NCBI GenBank assembly: GCA_028875875.1
Contig: JAGWUV010000011.1
Location: 25,649-89,648 of the forward strand
Direction: 5' to 3'
Length of the DNA stretch: 64,000 bases
Source of the DNA: Bacteroidota bacterium
Lineage (GTDB): Bacteria > Bacteroidota > Bacteroidia > Chitinophagales > Chitinophagaceae
The number at the start of each line of letters is the position of its first letter. Position 1 is the first letter of the stretch. Shown here piece by piece: positions 31,506 to 41,194 of the stretch. Position numbers and translations under genes: made by a program. The notes beneath the pieces are model-generated. The model was not told the origin of the DNA. It saw only the letters and a list, made by a program, of their open reading frames with translations, and did no database searches.

Positions 31506-34082
31506 ATGAAGCCCAAAAAACTAAATCCAAACCTAAAATTCCAGAGAGCATCTCAGTTTTTGCTGGTATTATGCTTTTTATCATTCGCTTTCTTTATCTG
31601 GAGCTCTTACCGCTATCACGAAACATTTGAAATGATTGGTGGCATCTTTGTTTTCATTGCTGTTGCAATTGTAATTGCAGGGCTGAACAAGAATGTTAAT
31701 TTAAGAAAAGAAAAAGAGGCAGCGTTAGAGGTTAGTGAACTGCGTTACCGAAATCTAGTTGAAAATGCCGGTGCGGTAATTTTTACAACAGATATACAAG
31801 GCATAATCACTTTCACAAATCAAAAAGCTGAATTGTTAACCGGATATTCTGTAAAAGAAATTGTTGGAAAACATTTTTCATTCCTTGTTGATTTTTCTTT
31901 TTTAAAATCAATTACAGAAAATTATATACAGCAGGTTAAGCTTGATCTGGCAGATAGTTTACAGGAGTTTGAGATTATTACAAAAGATGGGAAAAGAAAA
32001 TGGGTTGAGCAAACTGCCGTATTAATTAAGGAGGAAGGCAAAGCAATCGGCTTTCAATGTGTTGTGAAGGATATTACCGACAAAAAACAATTGCTCTTAG
32101 AACTGGAAAACTCAACAGAGCAAAAAGAACAGTCGCAATACAGGCTGCAGGCGATTTTAGACAATGCAACTTCTCTGATTTTTATTAAAGATCTGGATGG
32201 GAAATATATGATGGTGAATAAACGCTTTAAAGAAGCATTTAACTTGAATGAAGAAGATGTGATTGGTAAAACAGATTTTGATTTTGCAGATACAAAACTT
32301 GCAGAAAAATATAAGTATACCGATGAGGCGATAAAGATTACACGTAAGCCAATGGAGATGGAGGAAAAGCTCATTATCCAAGGTGGTGAAATGGATTCTT
32401 TGTTGGTTAAATTCCCATTGCTTGATAACGAATCAAAAGTATTTGGTATAGGAGGTATAGCCACAGATATTACCGAGCTTTCCAAACAAAGAATGCAGCT
32501 GATGGAAGCTAAAAAAGAAGCAGAAGACGCAAGGCTTATGCAGGAGCAGTTCTTGGCCAATATGAGTCATGAGATCAGAACTCCGATGAATGGAATTAAG
32601 GGAATGACGGAGCTTTTGGCAGATACGCATTTGAACGATCAGCAAAAAGAATTGCTTGCTATCATTAAAAGGTCTGTGAATAATTTGCTGGTGGTGATCA
32701 ATGATATTCTCGACTTCTCAAAAATTAAAGCAGGTAAACTCAATATTGAAAAAATTGAATTCGACTTAAATGAAGTTGTTGAGAATACAAGAGGCATATT
32801 TGCTCATAGATTGAAGAAAAAAGGCCTGAGTATATTCTATGAGATCGATGAAAAAATTCCTGAGCAGTTAATTGGTGATCCTTATCGTTTAAACCAGGTA
32901 TTATTGAACCTGATAGGAAATGCCATCAAATTCACAGAGCATGGAAGCGTTCATTTGAAAGTTTCATTAGAAAAAATGACTGATCAAAGAGCTGAACTGA
33001 AGTTTGCAGTTTCTGATACAGGAATCGGCATACCGGAAGATAAACTGGCTGGAATTTTTGACAGTTTTACTCAGGTGGGAACAGATACCACACGCAGGTA
33101 CGGCGGAACAGGACTTGGTCTTACCATTTGTAAACAGTTGGTAGAGTTGCAAGATGGTACTATAGCTGCACACAGTAAAATGGGTGAGGGTACTACAATT
33201 GAATTTACTATTCCTTACGGGTTTACTATAGAAGAGAAGAAAGGGGAGTTGTCTGTTAGCTGGCCTGAGCCGGGTTCTTCTAAATTCTTAATGGAAAAAA
33301 ATATTCTCGTTGTAGAAGATAATGAAGTAAACCAGAAATTGATAGGTTTTGTGTTAAGAAAGGTGGGCGCTGAAGTAGATTTTGCAAATAACGGTGAAGA
33401 AGCAATTGACATGCTCACCGGTGAGGAAGCTGGCTTATACGATCTTATCATCATGGATATTCAAATGCCGATAATGGATGGTTATACAGCAACCAGGATC
33501 ATCAGGAATAAATTGAAAATACAAACGCCCATTATTGCAATGACGGCATCAGCATTGCAAAGTGAGAAGGATAAATGTTTCGAATATGGGATGAATGATT
33601 ATATGACCAAGCCGTTTGATTTTAATGATCTGTACAAACGCATTCAAAAAGTTTTAGGCAATGATCTTTCAGCCGCTGCAGCACCGGAAAAGAAAAGACT
33701 TTCATCAACATCTTCAAACATTAGGCATTATAATTTGAGTCTCTTGGAAGATCTGCATGATGTGGATAGCCTGATAGAAGTAATTACACTATTCCTGGGC
33801 AATACCCCAATGCAAATAAGACAAATGAAGAATGATGCAAGGCAAAAGAATTGGGAAAAAGTATTCTACTCCGCCCATAAGATCAAGGGTAGTGCATCTA
33901 TGTTACAGGCAGAAGGAATGGTACAGGTGTTGTTATTGATAGAACAAAAGGCAGGTGAGAAAAAAGATACCGAGTCAATTGAAGAAATGATCACACAAGT
34001 GGAGACTTCCTTCCAAACAATAAGAGAAGATCTTTTGGCTGAACTGAAGAGAATACGCAGTGGATTTGCTGCTGCGAGTTAG
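31506..34082 (+). CDS. hybrid sensor histidine kinase (PAS-PAS-HisKA-HATPase-REC-HPt)
   Basis: 858 aa. Two N-terminal transmembrane helices (about 15-60), then two PAS domains (about 75-190 and 215-330). The HisKA phosphorylation site is His355 in NMSHEIRTPMNG; then the ATPase with DTGIGIPEDKL and GGTGLGLTI, a receiver with Asp651 (IIMDIQMPIMDG), and an HPt-like tail with His791 in SAHKIKGSASML. All phosphorelay residues are present, so signal can pass His355 to Asp651 to His791 and on to an unlinked regulator. There is no periplasmic loop of note, so the signal is probably sensed by the PAS domains. Terminator follows. Confidence 0.95.
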   Translation: MKPKKLNPNLKFQRASQFLLVLCFLSFAFFIWSSYRYHETFEMIGGIFVFIAVAIVIAGLNKNVNLRKEKEAALEVSELRYRNLVENAGAVIFTTDIQGIITFTNQKAELLTGYSVKEIVGKHFSFLVDFSFLKSITENYIQQVKLDLADSLQEFEIITKDGKRKWVEQTAVLIKEEGKAIGFQCVVKDITDKKQLLLELENSTEQKEQSQYRLQAILDNATSLIFIKDLDGKYMMVNKRFKEAFNLNEEDVIGKTDFDFADTKLAEKYKYTDEAIKITRKPMEMEEKLIIQGGEMDSLLVKFPLLDNESKVFGIGGIATDITELSKQRMQLMEAKKEAEDARLMQEQFLANMSHEIRTPMNGIKGMTELLADTHLNDQQKELLAIIKRSVNNLLVVINDILDFSKIKAGKLNIEKIEFDLNEVVENTRGIFAHRLKKKGLSIFYEIDEKIPEQLIGDPYRLNQVLLNLIGNAIKFTEHGSVHLKVSLEKMTDQRAELKFAVSDTGIGIPEDKLAGIFDSFTQVGTDTTRRYGGTGLGLTICKQLVELQDGTIAAHSKMGEGTTIEFTIPYGFTIEEKKGELSVSWPEPGSSKFLMEKNILVVEDNEVNQKLIGFVLRKVGAEVDFANNGEEAIDMLTGEEAGLYDLIIMDIQMPIMDGYTATRIIRNKLKIQTPIIAMTASALQSEKDKCFEYGMNDYMTKPFDFNDLYKRIQKVLGNDLSAAAAPEKKRLSSTSSNIRHYNLSLLEDLHDVDSLIEVITLFLGNTPMQIRQMKNDARQKNWEKVFYSAHKIKGSASMLQAEGMVQVLLLIEQKAGEKKDTESIEEMITQVETSFQTIREDLLAELKRIRSGFAAAS

Positions 34083-34118
34083 CCTGGTTTGTATTTGATT
34101 ATCCCCTAATTCAATAAA

Positions 34119-34151
34119 AAAGCCTTTCCAAAAGAGAAAGGCTTTCGTTTT
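34119..34151 (+). terminator. terminator between the kinase gene and tRNA-Leu
   Basis: Ten-pair stem 34119-34128 / 34136-34145 (AAAGCCTTTC and complement), CAAAAGA loop, with A-run before and T-run after, so it works on both strands. Confidence 0.82.
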
Positions 34152-34154
34152 TTG

Positions 34155-34238
34155 TGCGGAAGAGGAGATTCGAACTCCCACGCCCTTTCAGGCGCTACCA
34201 CCTCAAAGTAGTGCGTCTACCAGTTTCGCCACCTCCGC
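34155..34238 (-). tRNA. tRNA-Leu (anticodon GAG)
   Basis: 84 nt. Acceptor GCGGAGG pairs with CTTCCGC with one G-T pair; discriminator A; no encoded CCA. The T arm contains GTTCGAATC, the D arm has TGGTAGACGC, and a long class II variable arm (CGCC/GGCG stem) identifies Leu. The anticodon loop TTGAGGT gives GAG, reading CUC/CUU. Confidence 0.93.
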
Positions 34239-34300
34239 ATACTTAGGTGTGCAAATGTAAATGCTATTTTCAATTTTTGGATTTTTAATTCATCAATCTT

Positions 34301-36085
34301 TTACATTCTTTCGGGTACATGAATACCTAATAAACTCATGCCGGTTTTTATTACCTGGGCCGTGAATCGGGCAATTTGTAAACGAAGCGTTTTCTTACTT
34401 TCTGTTTCTGCGTTGGCTATTGAATGTTCTGCATAAAACGAGTTGAATGTTTTGGCCAAATTAAATACATAGATACTTACTTTAGAAGGATCATGCTCTG
34501 TGGCAGCCTCTTCTATAATAGATGGAAATGTCTCTAATAAAATAACAAGCTCTTTTTCTAACGGAAGAAGCGAACTTGAATAACCATCGATTGCAGATAC
34601 AGCATCAGTGCCGGATTTTCTTAAAATGCTTTTGATCCTTGCATAGGTGTATTGAATGAAAGGCCCAGTAAATCCATGAAAGTCGATGCTTTCTTCGGGA
34701 TTGAAAATCATTTTCTTTTTTGGGTCAACACGGAGCAGGAAAAATTTCAATGCACCTAATCCAATGGTATCGTATAGTTGCTGTAATTCTTCTTCTGTAA
34801 AGTCTTTAACCTTTCCTAACTCAATTGTTTTTTGTTGAGCAATGTTTACCATTTCATCAACCAGATCATCTGCATCAACAACAGTGCCTTCACGGCTCTT
34901 CATTTTACCGGTAGGTAATTCTACCATCCCATAGCTTAAATGGTAGATTTGATCGGCAGAAGGTAACTCCAGTTTCTGGCAAATGAGTTTTAAAACTTTA
35001 AAGTGATAATTCTGTTCATCACCAACTACATAAATACTTTGATCACATCCAAATTCTTTTTGCTTTTGTTCTGCCAGGCCAATATCCTGGGTAATATATA
35101 CTGAAGTGCCATCTTTTCTTCTCACAATTTTTTGATCCAATCCATCAGCCGTTAGGTCAATCCAAACGCTGCCATCTTCCTGTTGAAAGAATACTCCTTT
35201 TTGCAAACCTGATTCAACCAAATCTTTCCCAAGAAGATAGGTGTTGCTTTCATAGTAGGTTTTATCAAAGTTGCTTCCAATGCGCTGATAAGTAGTGTTG
35301 AATCCATTATAAACCCATCCGTTCATAATTTTCCACAATTCAATCACTTCAGCATTCCCGGCTTCCCAGTCAACCAGCATTTGTTGTGCTGCTTTCATGA
35401 TGGGTGCTTCTCTTTCGGCTTCATCCTGGCTTACACCTGTGGCTTTCAATGCTTCAACTTGTTTTTTATATTCATCATTAAACTTTACATAATAATCACC
35501 CACAAAATGATCGCCTTTGATACCTGTTGATTCAGGCGTTGCGTCATTGGCAAATAATTGCCAGGCAATCATGCTCTTGCAAATGTGAATACCGCGATCA
35601 TTTACAATACAGGTTTTTACAATTTCGTAACCGCTGGCTTTTAGGATTTCAGCAATGCTCCATCCTAAAAAATTATTGCGTAAGTGACCGAGATGTAATG
35701 GTTTGTTAGTGTTGGGAGAAGAGTATTCCACCATCACCTTTTTACCATTAGAAGGCTGAATGCCAAAGTGTTCATTATGGTATTGAAGCTGTAGAAAATG
35801 ATTCCAGTAACTATCTGTAATACTTAAGTTGAGAAATCCTTTGATGATATTGAATGAAGAAAATAGTTCGGAATTTTCAGAAATTAGTTTGTTGCCTAGC
35901 TCATTGCCTAAAGCATCGGGAGATTTTTTCAATTGTTTTACAAAGGCAAAAAGCACAATGGTGTAATCGCCTTTGAATTCCGGTTTGGTGGCATTTACAA
36001 GAATATCTTTCTCCTGTAATTCCACGTTGTATAAACTAGCAATTGCCTTTACAGCCGAAGCTTTTATTTGTGCAACAACACTCAT
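34301..36085 (-). CDS. argS: arginyl-tRNA synthetase
   Basis: 594 aa from ATG 36085 (MSVVAQIKASAVKAIASLYN). Class I synthetase: the HIGH box appears as PLHLGHLRNN after MVEYSSPNTNKP, the KMSKS-like motif is GKMKSREGT, and the C-terminal DALR anticodon-binding domain contains FTGPFIQYTYARIKSIL. N-terminal Add1-type domain present. The frame runs further upstream to 36190, but the first 35 residues lack family similarity and would cross the -7 box of this gene. Confidence 0.96.
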   Translation of the reverse strand: MSVVAQIKASAVKAIASLYNVELQEKDILVNATKPEFKGDYTIVLFAFVKQLKKSPDALGNELGNKLISENSELFSSFNIIKGFLNLSITDSYWNHFLQLQYHNEHFGIQPSNGKKVMVEYSSPNTNKPLHLGHLRNNFLGWSIAEILKASGYEIVKTCIVNDRGIHICKSMIAWQLFANDATPESTGIKGDHFVGDYYVKFNDEYKKQVEALKATGVSQDEAEREAPIMKAAQQMLVDWEAGNAEVIELWKIMNGWVYNGFNTTYQRIGSNFDKTYYESNTYLLGKDLVESGLQKGVFFQQEDGSVWIDLTADGLDQKIVRRKDGTSVYITQDIGLAEQKQKEFGCDQSIYVVGDEQNYHFKVLKLICQKLELPSADQIYHLSYGMVELPTGKMKSREGTVVDADDLVDEMVNIAQQKTIELGKVKDFTEEELQQLYDTIGLGALKFFLLRVDPKKKMIFNPEESIDFHGFTGPFIQYTYARIKSILRKSGTDAVSAIDGYSSSLLPLEKELVILLETFPSIIEEAATEHDPSKVSIYVFNLAKTFNSFYAEHSIANAETESKKTLRLQIARFTAQVIKTGMSLLGIHVPERM

Positions 36086-36106
36086 TATCCTTAACATTTT
36101 GGGCTG

Positions 36107-36114
36107 CAAATCTA
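36107..36114 (-). promoter_or_regulatory. candidate argS -7 box
   Basis: Minus strand TAGATTTG (TAnnTTTG), 22 bases before the argS ATG; lies 13 bases from the opposing box for gtrA (36128-36135). Confidence 0.4.
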
Positions 36115-36127
36115 ATTGATTATGCAC

Positions 36128-36135
36128 TACCTTTG
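36128..36135 (+). promoter_or_regulatory. candidate gtrA -7 box
   Basis: TACCTTTG (TAnnTTTG) only 8 bases before the ATG at 36144, which would give a nearly leaderless transcript if used. Confidence 0.3.
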
Positions 36136-36143
36136 CGGCATTT

Positions 36144-36662
36144 ATGTTGCAGTTGCACGAATACATAAGAAAAACTTTGTTGGGAATCATCGATTTTTTC
36201 TATCCATGGTTCAGGCGTATCCTGCCGTTGCAAACCTTTCGCTATGCAGCCTGTGGTGGTTTTAATACCGTTTTGGATATCTCGCTTTTTTTCATCTCTG
36301 TGCATTACATTTTTATCAATGGGCCTGTGCATTTGGCATTTATTGCGTTTAAACCTCATATAGCAGCTTTTCTACTGGGCTTTAGCGTTACATTTCCTAT
36401 AGGTTTTTATTTGAGCCGTTATGTTGTTTTCCAGGAAACATCTGTGTCTAAAAGAGAGCAATTAAGCAAATATTTCATGGTTGTACTGGGTTGCCTTTTG
36501 CTGAATTATGGTTTTTTGAAACTATTCATAGAAGTGTTTCATTGGTATCCTACTCCGGCAAAAATCGTAACTACTTTTTTTGTAATCCTGTTCAGTTACT
36601 ACTCCCAAAAAAATTTTACGTTTAAACCGGCAGTTATTGAAGTAGTTGAAATTGAGAATTAG
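36144..36662 (+). CDS. GtrA-family membrane protein
   Basis: 172 aa with four transmembrane helices. GtrA pattern: TFRYAACGGFNTVLDISLFF, FKPHIAAFLLGFSVTFPIGFYLSRYVVFQ, LLLNYGFLKLFIE, IVTTFFVILFSYYSQKNFTF. Such proteins help move or flip lipid-linked sugars across the inner membrane; a polyprenol-phosphate sugar synthase is encoded at 46140, which could be a partner, but they are not adjacent. Divergent from argS with overlapping candidate promoters. Confidence 0.9.
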   Translation: MLQLHEYIRKTLLGIIDFFYPWFRRILPLQTFRYAACGGFNTVLDISLFFISVHYIFINGPVHLAFIAFKPHIAAFLLGFSVTFPIGFYLSRYVVFQETSVSKREQLSKYFMVVLGCLLLNYGFLKLFIEVFHWYPTPAKIVTTFFVILFSYYSQKNFTFKPAVIEVVEIEN

Positions 36663-36716
36663 TTTGTTGAAATTATATATCTGTTAGTATATATTTCTCT
36701 CTTCACATAAGTTGTA

Positions 36717-36731
36717 TCCCGAATTTCGGGA
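36717..36731. repeat. 15-bp palindrome upstream of dnaK
   Basis: TCCCGAATTTCGGGA: seven-base arms around one central base, 176 bases before the dnaK ATG. It may be an operator, a hairpin after gtrA, or a REP-like element. Confidence 0.4.
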
Positions 36732-36906
36732 GGATGCAAATTCATAGTTTTTCATATTCAAACCCTTCAAAGTGTCAGCTACAGTATTCTTTTAAATAGC
36801 AAGGCAAGCGTTCATATTAGCGCCTGCAAATCCTCTTTCTGACAATTTTGCATTTATCTGGCAGATGGCATAATGATTGACAATTTGAATGCATAAAATA
36901 AAATTT

Positions 36907-38805
36907 ATGGGAAAGATTATAGGAATAGACTTAGGTACCACCAACAGTTGTGTTGCTGTAATGGAAGGTAACGAACCCGTGGTGATTGCTAATGAAGAGG
37001 GCCGCCGCACTACACCCTCTGTAGTGGGATTCTTGAAAAACGGGGAGCGTAAAGTAGGTGATCCTGCAAAACGTCAGGCGATAACCAATCCGCATAACAC
37101 GATCATGAGTGTGAAACGTTTTATGGGCCGCCGTTACGACGAAGTGACCGAAGAAATCAGCCATTGGAGCTATAAAGTAGCCAAAGGTGACAATAATACT
37201 GTTCGTGTTGACATTGATGGCCGTTTATACACGCCACAGGAAATTTCTGCTATGATTCTGCAGAAAATGAAAAAAACAGCGGAAGATTATTTAGGTCAGG
37301 AAGTAACCGAAGCCGTTATTACTGTTCCGGCTTATTTCAATGATGCACAGCGTCAGGCTACAAAAGAGGCCGGTGAAATTGCAGGCTTGAATGTTCGCCG
37401 TATTGTGAACGAACCTACTGCTGCAGCATTGGCGTATGGTTTGGATAAAAAACATGCGGACCAAAAAATTGCCGTATTCGACTTAGGTGGCGGTACTTTC
37501 GATATCTCAGTGTTGGAATTGGGCGACGGTGTATTTGAAGTAAAATCTACCAATGGTGATACTCACTTGGGTGGTGATGATTTTGATAAAGTGATCATGG
37601 ACTGGTTGGCCGATGAATTTAAAGCTGACGAAGCAATTGATCTTCGCAAAGATCCAATGGCTTTACAACGTTTGAAAGAAGCTGCCGAGAAAGCTAAAAT
37701 TGAATTGTCATCCTCTTCAGAAACAGAGATCAACCTGCCTTATATCACTGCGGTGGATGGCGTTCCCAAACACTTAGTAAAAAAATTAAGCCGTTCTAAA
37801 TTTGAAGCATTAAGCGATAAATTATTCGAGCGTTGCTTGAAGCCTTGCGAAGCAGCATTGAGAGATGCTGGGTATTCCGCTTCACAAATTGATGAAGTGA
37901 TCTTGGTGGGAGGATCTACACGTATACCCAAAGTGCAAGAGATTGTTGAGAAATTCTTCGGCAAAAAGCCAAACAGAGGTGTAAATCCAGATGAGGTTGT
38001 AGCTATTGGTGCTGCTATACAGGGTGCGGTATTAACCGGCGAAGTAAAAGATGTGTTGTTGTTGGATGTTTCGCCACTTACATTAGGTATCGAAACAATG
38101 GGTGGTGTATTAACACCAATGATCCCTGCTAATACAACTATCCCTACTAAGAAAACAGAGGTGTTCTCTACAGCCAGTGATAATCAGCCAGGCGTACAAA
38201 TCCATGTATTGCAAGGCGAAAGACCCATGGCTAGCCAGAATAAGAGCTTAGGTATGTTTAACCTTGATGGTATTCCACCGGCTCCACGTGGTGTGCCTCA
38301 GATTGAAGTTACTTTCGATATTGATGCTAACGGATTGTTGCATGTAAGTGCGAAAGATAAGGGCACCGGTAAAGAGCAAAAGATCCGTATTGAAGCTGGT
38401 AGTGGTTTGAGTAAAGAGGAGATTGAAAAGATGAAGAATGAAGCAAAAGCCCATGAAGCTGAAGATAAAGCAGCCCGTGAAAAAGTTGAAAAATTGAACC
38501 AGGCTGATAGCTTGATCTTCCAAACTGAAAAACAATTGAAAGAGTTTGGAGATAAGGTTCCTGCAGATAAAAAAGCTCCTATCGAAGCTGCTTTAGGCAA
38601 ACTGAAAGAAGCACACAAAAACCAGGATGTCGCGGCTATAGATACTGCTATGACTGAAATGAATGCAGCATGGACTGCTGCCAGCGAAGAGTTGTATAAG
38701 GCTCAGCAGGCTAGTGGTGGTGCAGAAGCTGGCGCTGATGCTGGTGCTCAGCAATCTGCCGGTGGCGATCATGTAGAAGATGCTCAGTTTGAAGAAGTGA
38801 AATAG
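36907..38805 (+). CDS. dnaK: chaperone DnaK (Hsp70)
   Basis: 632 aa from ATG 36907 ([18 protein letters not shown]); an earlier start at 36889 adds six residues not seen in the family. Nucleotide-binding domain motifs [35 protein letters not shown]; substrate-binding domain, helical lid, and a low-complexity Gly/Ala tail ending in [11 protein letters not shown], which is the usual DnaK EEVK-type end. No grpE or dnaJ adjacent. Strong terminator follows. Upstream region has a palindrome but no CIRCE element. Confidence 0.98.
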   Translation: MGKIIGIDLGTTNSCVAVMEGNEPVVIANEEGRRTTPSVVGFLKNGERKVGDPAKRQAITNPHNTIMSVKRFMGRRYDEVTEEISHWSYKVAKGDNNTVRVDIDGRLYTPQEISAMILQKMKKTAEDYLGQEVTEAVITVPAYFNDAQRQATKEAGEIAGLNVRRIVNEPTAAALAYGLDKKHADQKIAVFDLGGGTFDISVLELGDGVFEVKSTNGDTHLGGDDFDKVIMDWLADEFKADEAIDLRKDPMALQRLKEAAEKAKIELSSSSETEINLPYITAVDGVPKHLVKKLSRSKFEALSDKLFERCLKPCEAALRDAGYSASQIDEVILVGGSTRIPKVQEIVEKFFGKKPNRGVNPDEVVAIGAAIQGAVLTGEVKDVLLLDVSPLTLGIETMGGVLTPMIPANTTIPTKKTEVFSTASDNQPGVQIHVLQGERPMASQNKSLGMFNLDGIPPAPRGVPQIEVTFDIDANGLLHVSAKDKGTGKEQKIRIEAGSGLSKEEIEKMKNEAKAHEAEDKAAREKVEKLNQADSLIFQTEKQLKEFGDKVPADKKAPIEAALGKLKEAHKNQDVAAIDTAMTEMNAAWTAASEELYKAQQASGGAEAGADAGAQQSAGGDHVEDAQFEEVK

Positions 38806-38827
38806 AAAATTTAAAAATGCGCAAATA

Positions 38828-38858
38828 AAAAAGCCTCCGCAAATAGCGGGGGCTTTTT
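38828..38858. terminator. terminator after dnaK
   Basis: Thirteen-pair stem 38828-38840 / 38846-38858 (AAAAAGCCTCCGC and GCGGGGGCTTTTT, one G-T pair) with a 5-base loop; symmetric A/T runs also serve the convergent ribF. Confidence 0.88.
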
Positions 38859-38888
38859 ATTATATCATCAAGTATCTAAGATATTAAA

Positions 38889-39821
38889 TCAATAATTTAG
38901 TGCATCTGTTTTGTCTTTTGCCAGCTGTTGTTTCAATTCTTCTAACCCATTGAACTTTACTTCTCCACGTAAATAGGCTTTTACATACACTCGTAATGTT
39001 TTGCCATAAATGTCTTGGTTAAAATCAAAAATATTCACCTCGATCATTCTTTTCTTTCCATCTACCGTAGGGCGTAAACCAATGTTCATCATTCCTTTGA
39101 AAGGCTTTTCCTGCTTGTCTTCCAGAAGTATGGCTTCAACTGCGTATACGCCGTTTCCCGGAATCAGTTTATCCTCATTCTCAATCTGAAGATTGGCGGT
39201 TGGATAGCCAATGGTTCTTCCTAATTTATTCCCCTCTATAATCAATCCTTCAAAAAAATAATCATATCCAAGAAAGGCGTTGGCAACATCAATGTTTTGA
39301 TGCAACAATGCTTCCCTTATTTTGGTAGAGCTAACAGTTACTTCATTCAGAATATGTTCGGGAATTTCTTTTACTGAAAATCCAAGTTGTTTTCCTGTAT
39401 TTTCAAGCAATTGATAATTGCCTGAACGTCCTTTACCAAATCTGTGATCGTACCCGATAATAATGGTATGCGGATGAAAATACTTAAAAAGAAAGTCACT
39501 TATATATTCTTCAGCTGTTTGCCCGGCAAAATGATGATTGAATGGAACAATTACTAAGTGGTCGATCCCTGTTTTAGAAAGAAGTTCAATACGTTCATCA
39601 AGTGTGTTTAGAAGTTTGATATCTCCGGGAACTGAAGAAATCACTTTTCTTGGATGAGGATGAAAAGTAATGAGCACTGATTCTCCATTGGTGTGTCTTG
39701 CTTCTTCCTGTAGTTGTGCAATAATATGTCGATGACCTGCATGCACACCATCGAACGTTCCGATGGTGATTACCGCATTGTGAAATACAGGTAAAGTATC
39801 TAATCCGTGATGAACTGTCAT
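38889..39821 (-). CDS. ribF: bifunctional riboflavin kinase / FAD synthetase
   Basis: 310 aa. N-terminal FMN adenylyltransferase: ITIGTFDGVHAGHRHII (nucleotidyl-transferase HxGH), VIVPFNHHFAGQTAEEYI, IIIGYDHRFGKGRSGN, and VSSTKIREALL. C-terminal flavokinase: GLIIEGNKLGRTIGYPTANL, GVYAVEAIL and GMMNIGLRPTVDG. It makes FMN, then FAD. ATG at 39819-39821 is used; a TTG four codons upstream is the only longer option. Divergent from purM. Confidence 0.96.
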   Translation of the reverse strand: MTVHHGLDTLPVFHNAVITIGTFDGVHAGHRHIIAQLQEEARHTNGESVLITFHPHPRKVISSVPGDIKLLNTLDERIELLSKTGIDHLVIVPFNHHFAGQTAEEYISDFLFKYFHPHTIIIGYDHRFGKGRSGNYQLLENTGKQLGFSVKEIPEHILNEVTVSSTKIREALLHQNIDVANAFLGYDYFFEGLIIEGNKLGRTIGYPTANLQIENEDKLIPGNGVYAVEAILLEDKQEKPFKGMMNIGLRPTVDGKKRMIEVNIFDFNQDIYGKTLRVYVKAYLRGEVKFNGLEELKQQLAKDKTDALNY

Positions 39822-39888
39822 AAAGTGGCGCAAAATTAAGAGAAAGCCAAGAAGTGAAAAGCGAAAACTGAAATGAAAAACCTTTAGT

Positions 39889-39896
39889 TACATTTG
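39889..39896 (+). promoter_or_regulatory. candidate purM -7 box
   Basis: TACATTTG (TAnnTTTG), 46 bases before the ATG at 39943; no good -33 box seen. Confidence 0.3.
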
Positions 39897-39942
39897 CCGG
39901 GAATTTAATTTCTATCCGTTTCACTAATTGTATCTACCGTTT

Positions 39943-41118
39943 ATGTCACTATATGCCCAACGTGGAGTATCTGCCCAGAAAGAAGAAGTTCACAATGCTA
40001 TAAAAAAATTAGATCCGGGATTGTACGCTCATGCATTTTGTAAAATGTATCCTGATTTTTTGGGTGGCGATGATCAATGGGTAAATATTAGTCATGCCGA
40101 TGGCGCCGGAACCAAGAGTATTTTAGCGTATTTGTATTGGAAAGAAACAGGTGATGTAAGTGTGTGGAAGGGTATTGCACAAGATGCAGTGGCCATGAAT
40201 ATTGACGATTTGCTTTGTGTGGGAGTATATAATAACCTGCTCTTTTCTTCTACCATAGACAGGAATAAAAAACTAATTCCCGGTGAGGTAATTGAAGCGG
40301 TGATCAATGGTACACAGGAGTTTTTCGATGAACTGAAGTCGTATGGTGTTCATATTCATTATTTAGGTGGCGAAACTGCCGATGTGGGAGATGTGGTAAG
40401 AACAATTGCCGTGAATGGAACCATGACGGCCCGATGGCCTAAAAATAAACTGGTAACCAATCAGAATATTGCTTCCGGTAATGTGATCGTTGGTTTTGCA
40501 AGCAGTGGACAGGCAAATTATGAGAAAGAATATAACAGTGGATTGGGGAGTAATGGATTAACCAGTGCCCGCCACGATGTGCTGAGTAAATATTATGCCG
40601 ATCAATACCCTGAGACTTTTGAAAATTCTTTAAGCAGGGATGTGGTGTATATTGGTAAGAATAAGATGACCGATGAAGTAGGAGTGAATGGCAAAAAATA
40701 TAGTATCGGTAAGTTGTTATTGTCTCCTACAAGAACTTATGCTCCATTAATGAAACGTTTACTGGAAGAACATTTTGAGGATATTACCGGTGTAATACAT
40801 TGCAGTGGCGGCGGACAAACCAAATGCATGAAATACTTGCCACAAACTTTTAAAATTGTAAAGGATAATTTGTTTGAAGTACCACCAATTTTTCAACTGA
40901 TACAACAGAATTCGGGTGCTGATGCAAAAGAAATGTACCAGGTATTTAATATGGGGCACCGTTTGGAAATTTTTACCAGTGAGAAAGCTGCGGCAATAAT
41001 AATAGAGGTGGCTGCTGCGTTGGGTATTGAAGCAAAAGTGGTAGGAAGAGTGGAGGCCTCAGACAAAAAAGAGTTAGAGTTAAGTACTTATGCAGGCATC
41101 ATTCGCTATGAATATTAA
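39943..41118 (+). CDS. purM: phosphoribosylformylglycinamidine cyclo-ligase (AIR synthase)
   Basis: 391 aa. ATP-dependent ring closure giving AIR, step five of purine synthesis. AIRS signatures: NISHADGAGTKSILAYLY, IAQDAVAMNIDDLLCVG, HYLGGETADVGDVVRTIAVNGT, GFASSGQANYEKEYNSGLGSNG, and a late FNMGHRLEIF. Members of this Bacteroidota branch are divergent from E. coli PurM but keep these motifs. ATG 39943; an upstream TTG at 39928 is less likely. Alone by spacing. Confidence 0.92.
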   Translation: MSLYAQRGVSAQKEEVHNAIKKLDPGLYAHAFCKMYPDFLGGDDQWVNISHADGAGTKSILAYLYWKETGDVSVWKGIAQDAVAMNIDDLLCVGVYNNLLFSSTIDRNKKLIPGEVIEAVINGTQEFFDELKSYGVHIHYLGGETADVGDVVRTIAVNGTMTARWPKNKLVTNQNIASGNVIVGFASSGQANYEKEYNSGLGSNGLTSARHDVLSKYYADQYPETFENSLSRDVVYIGKNKMTDEVGVNGKKYSIGKLLLSPTRTYAPLMKRLLEEHFEDITGVIHCSGGGQTKCMKYLPQTFKIVKDNLFEVPPIFQLIQQNSGADAKEMYQVFNMGHRLEIFTSEKAAAIIIEVAAALGIEAKVVGRVEASDKKELELSTYAGIIRYEY

Positions 41119-41194
41119 CAGGATTTTCAATTAATGCATACTATTTTAGAACTGATCCCGTTATCAAACTAACTTTAAAGTATAAATCAGCGTC

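Noticed and set aside
34155..34238. tRNA-Leu as an integration site for a mobile island
   Set aside because: Flanking genes (hybrid kinase, argS) are core genes; no integrase or repeated tRNA 3' end was found in the window.
36663..36906. CIRCE-type heat-shock operator before dnaK
   Set aside because: No TTAGCACTC-N9-GAGTGCTAA or near match was seen.
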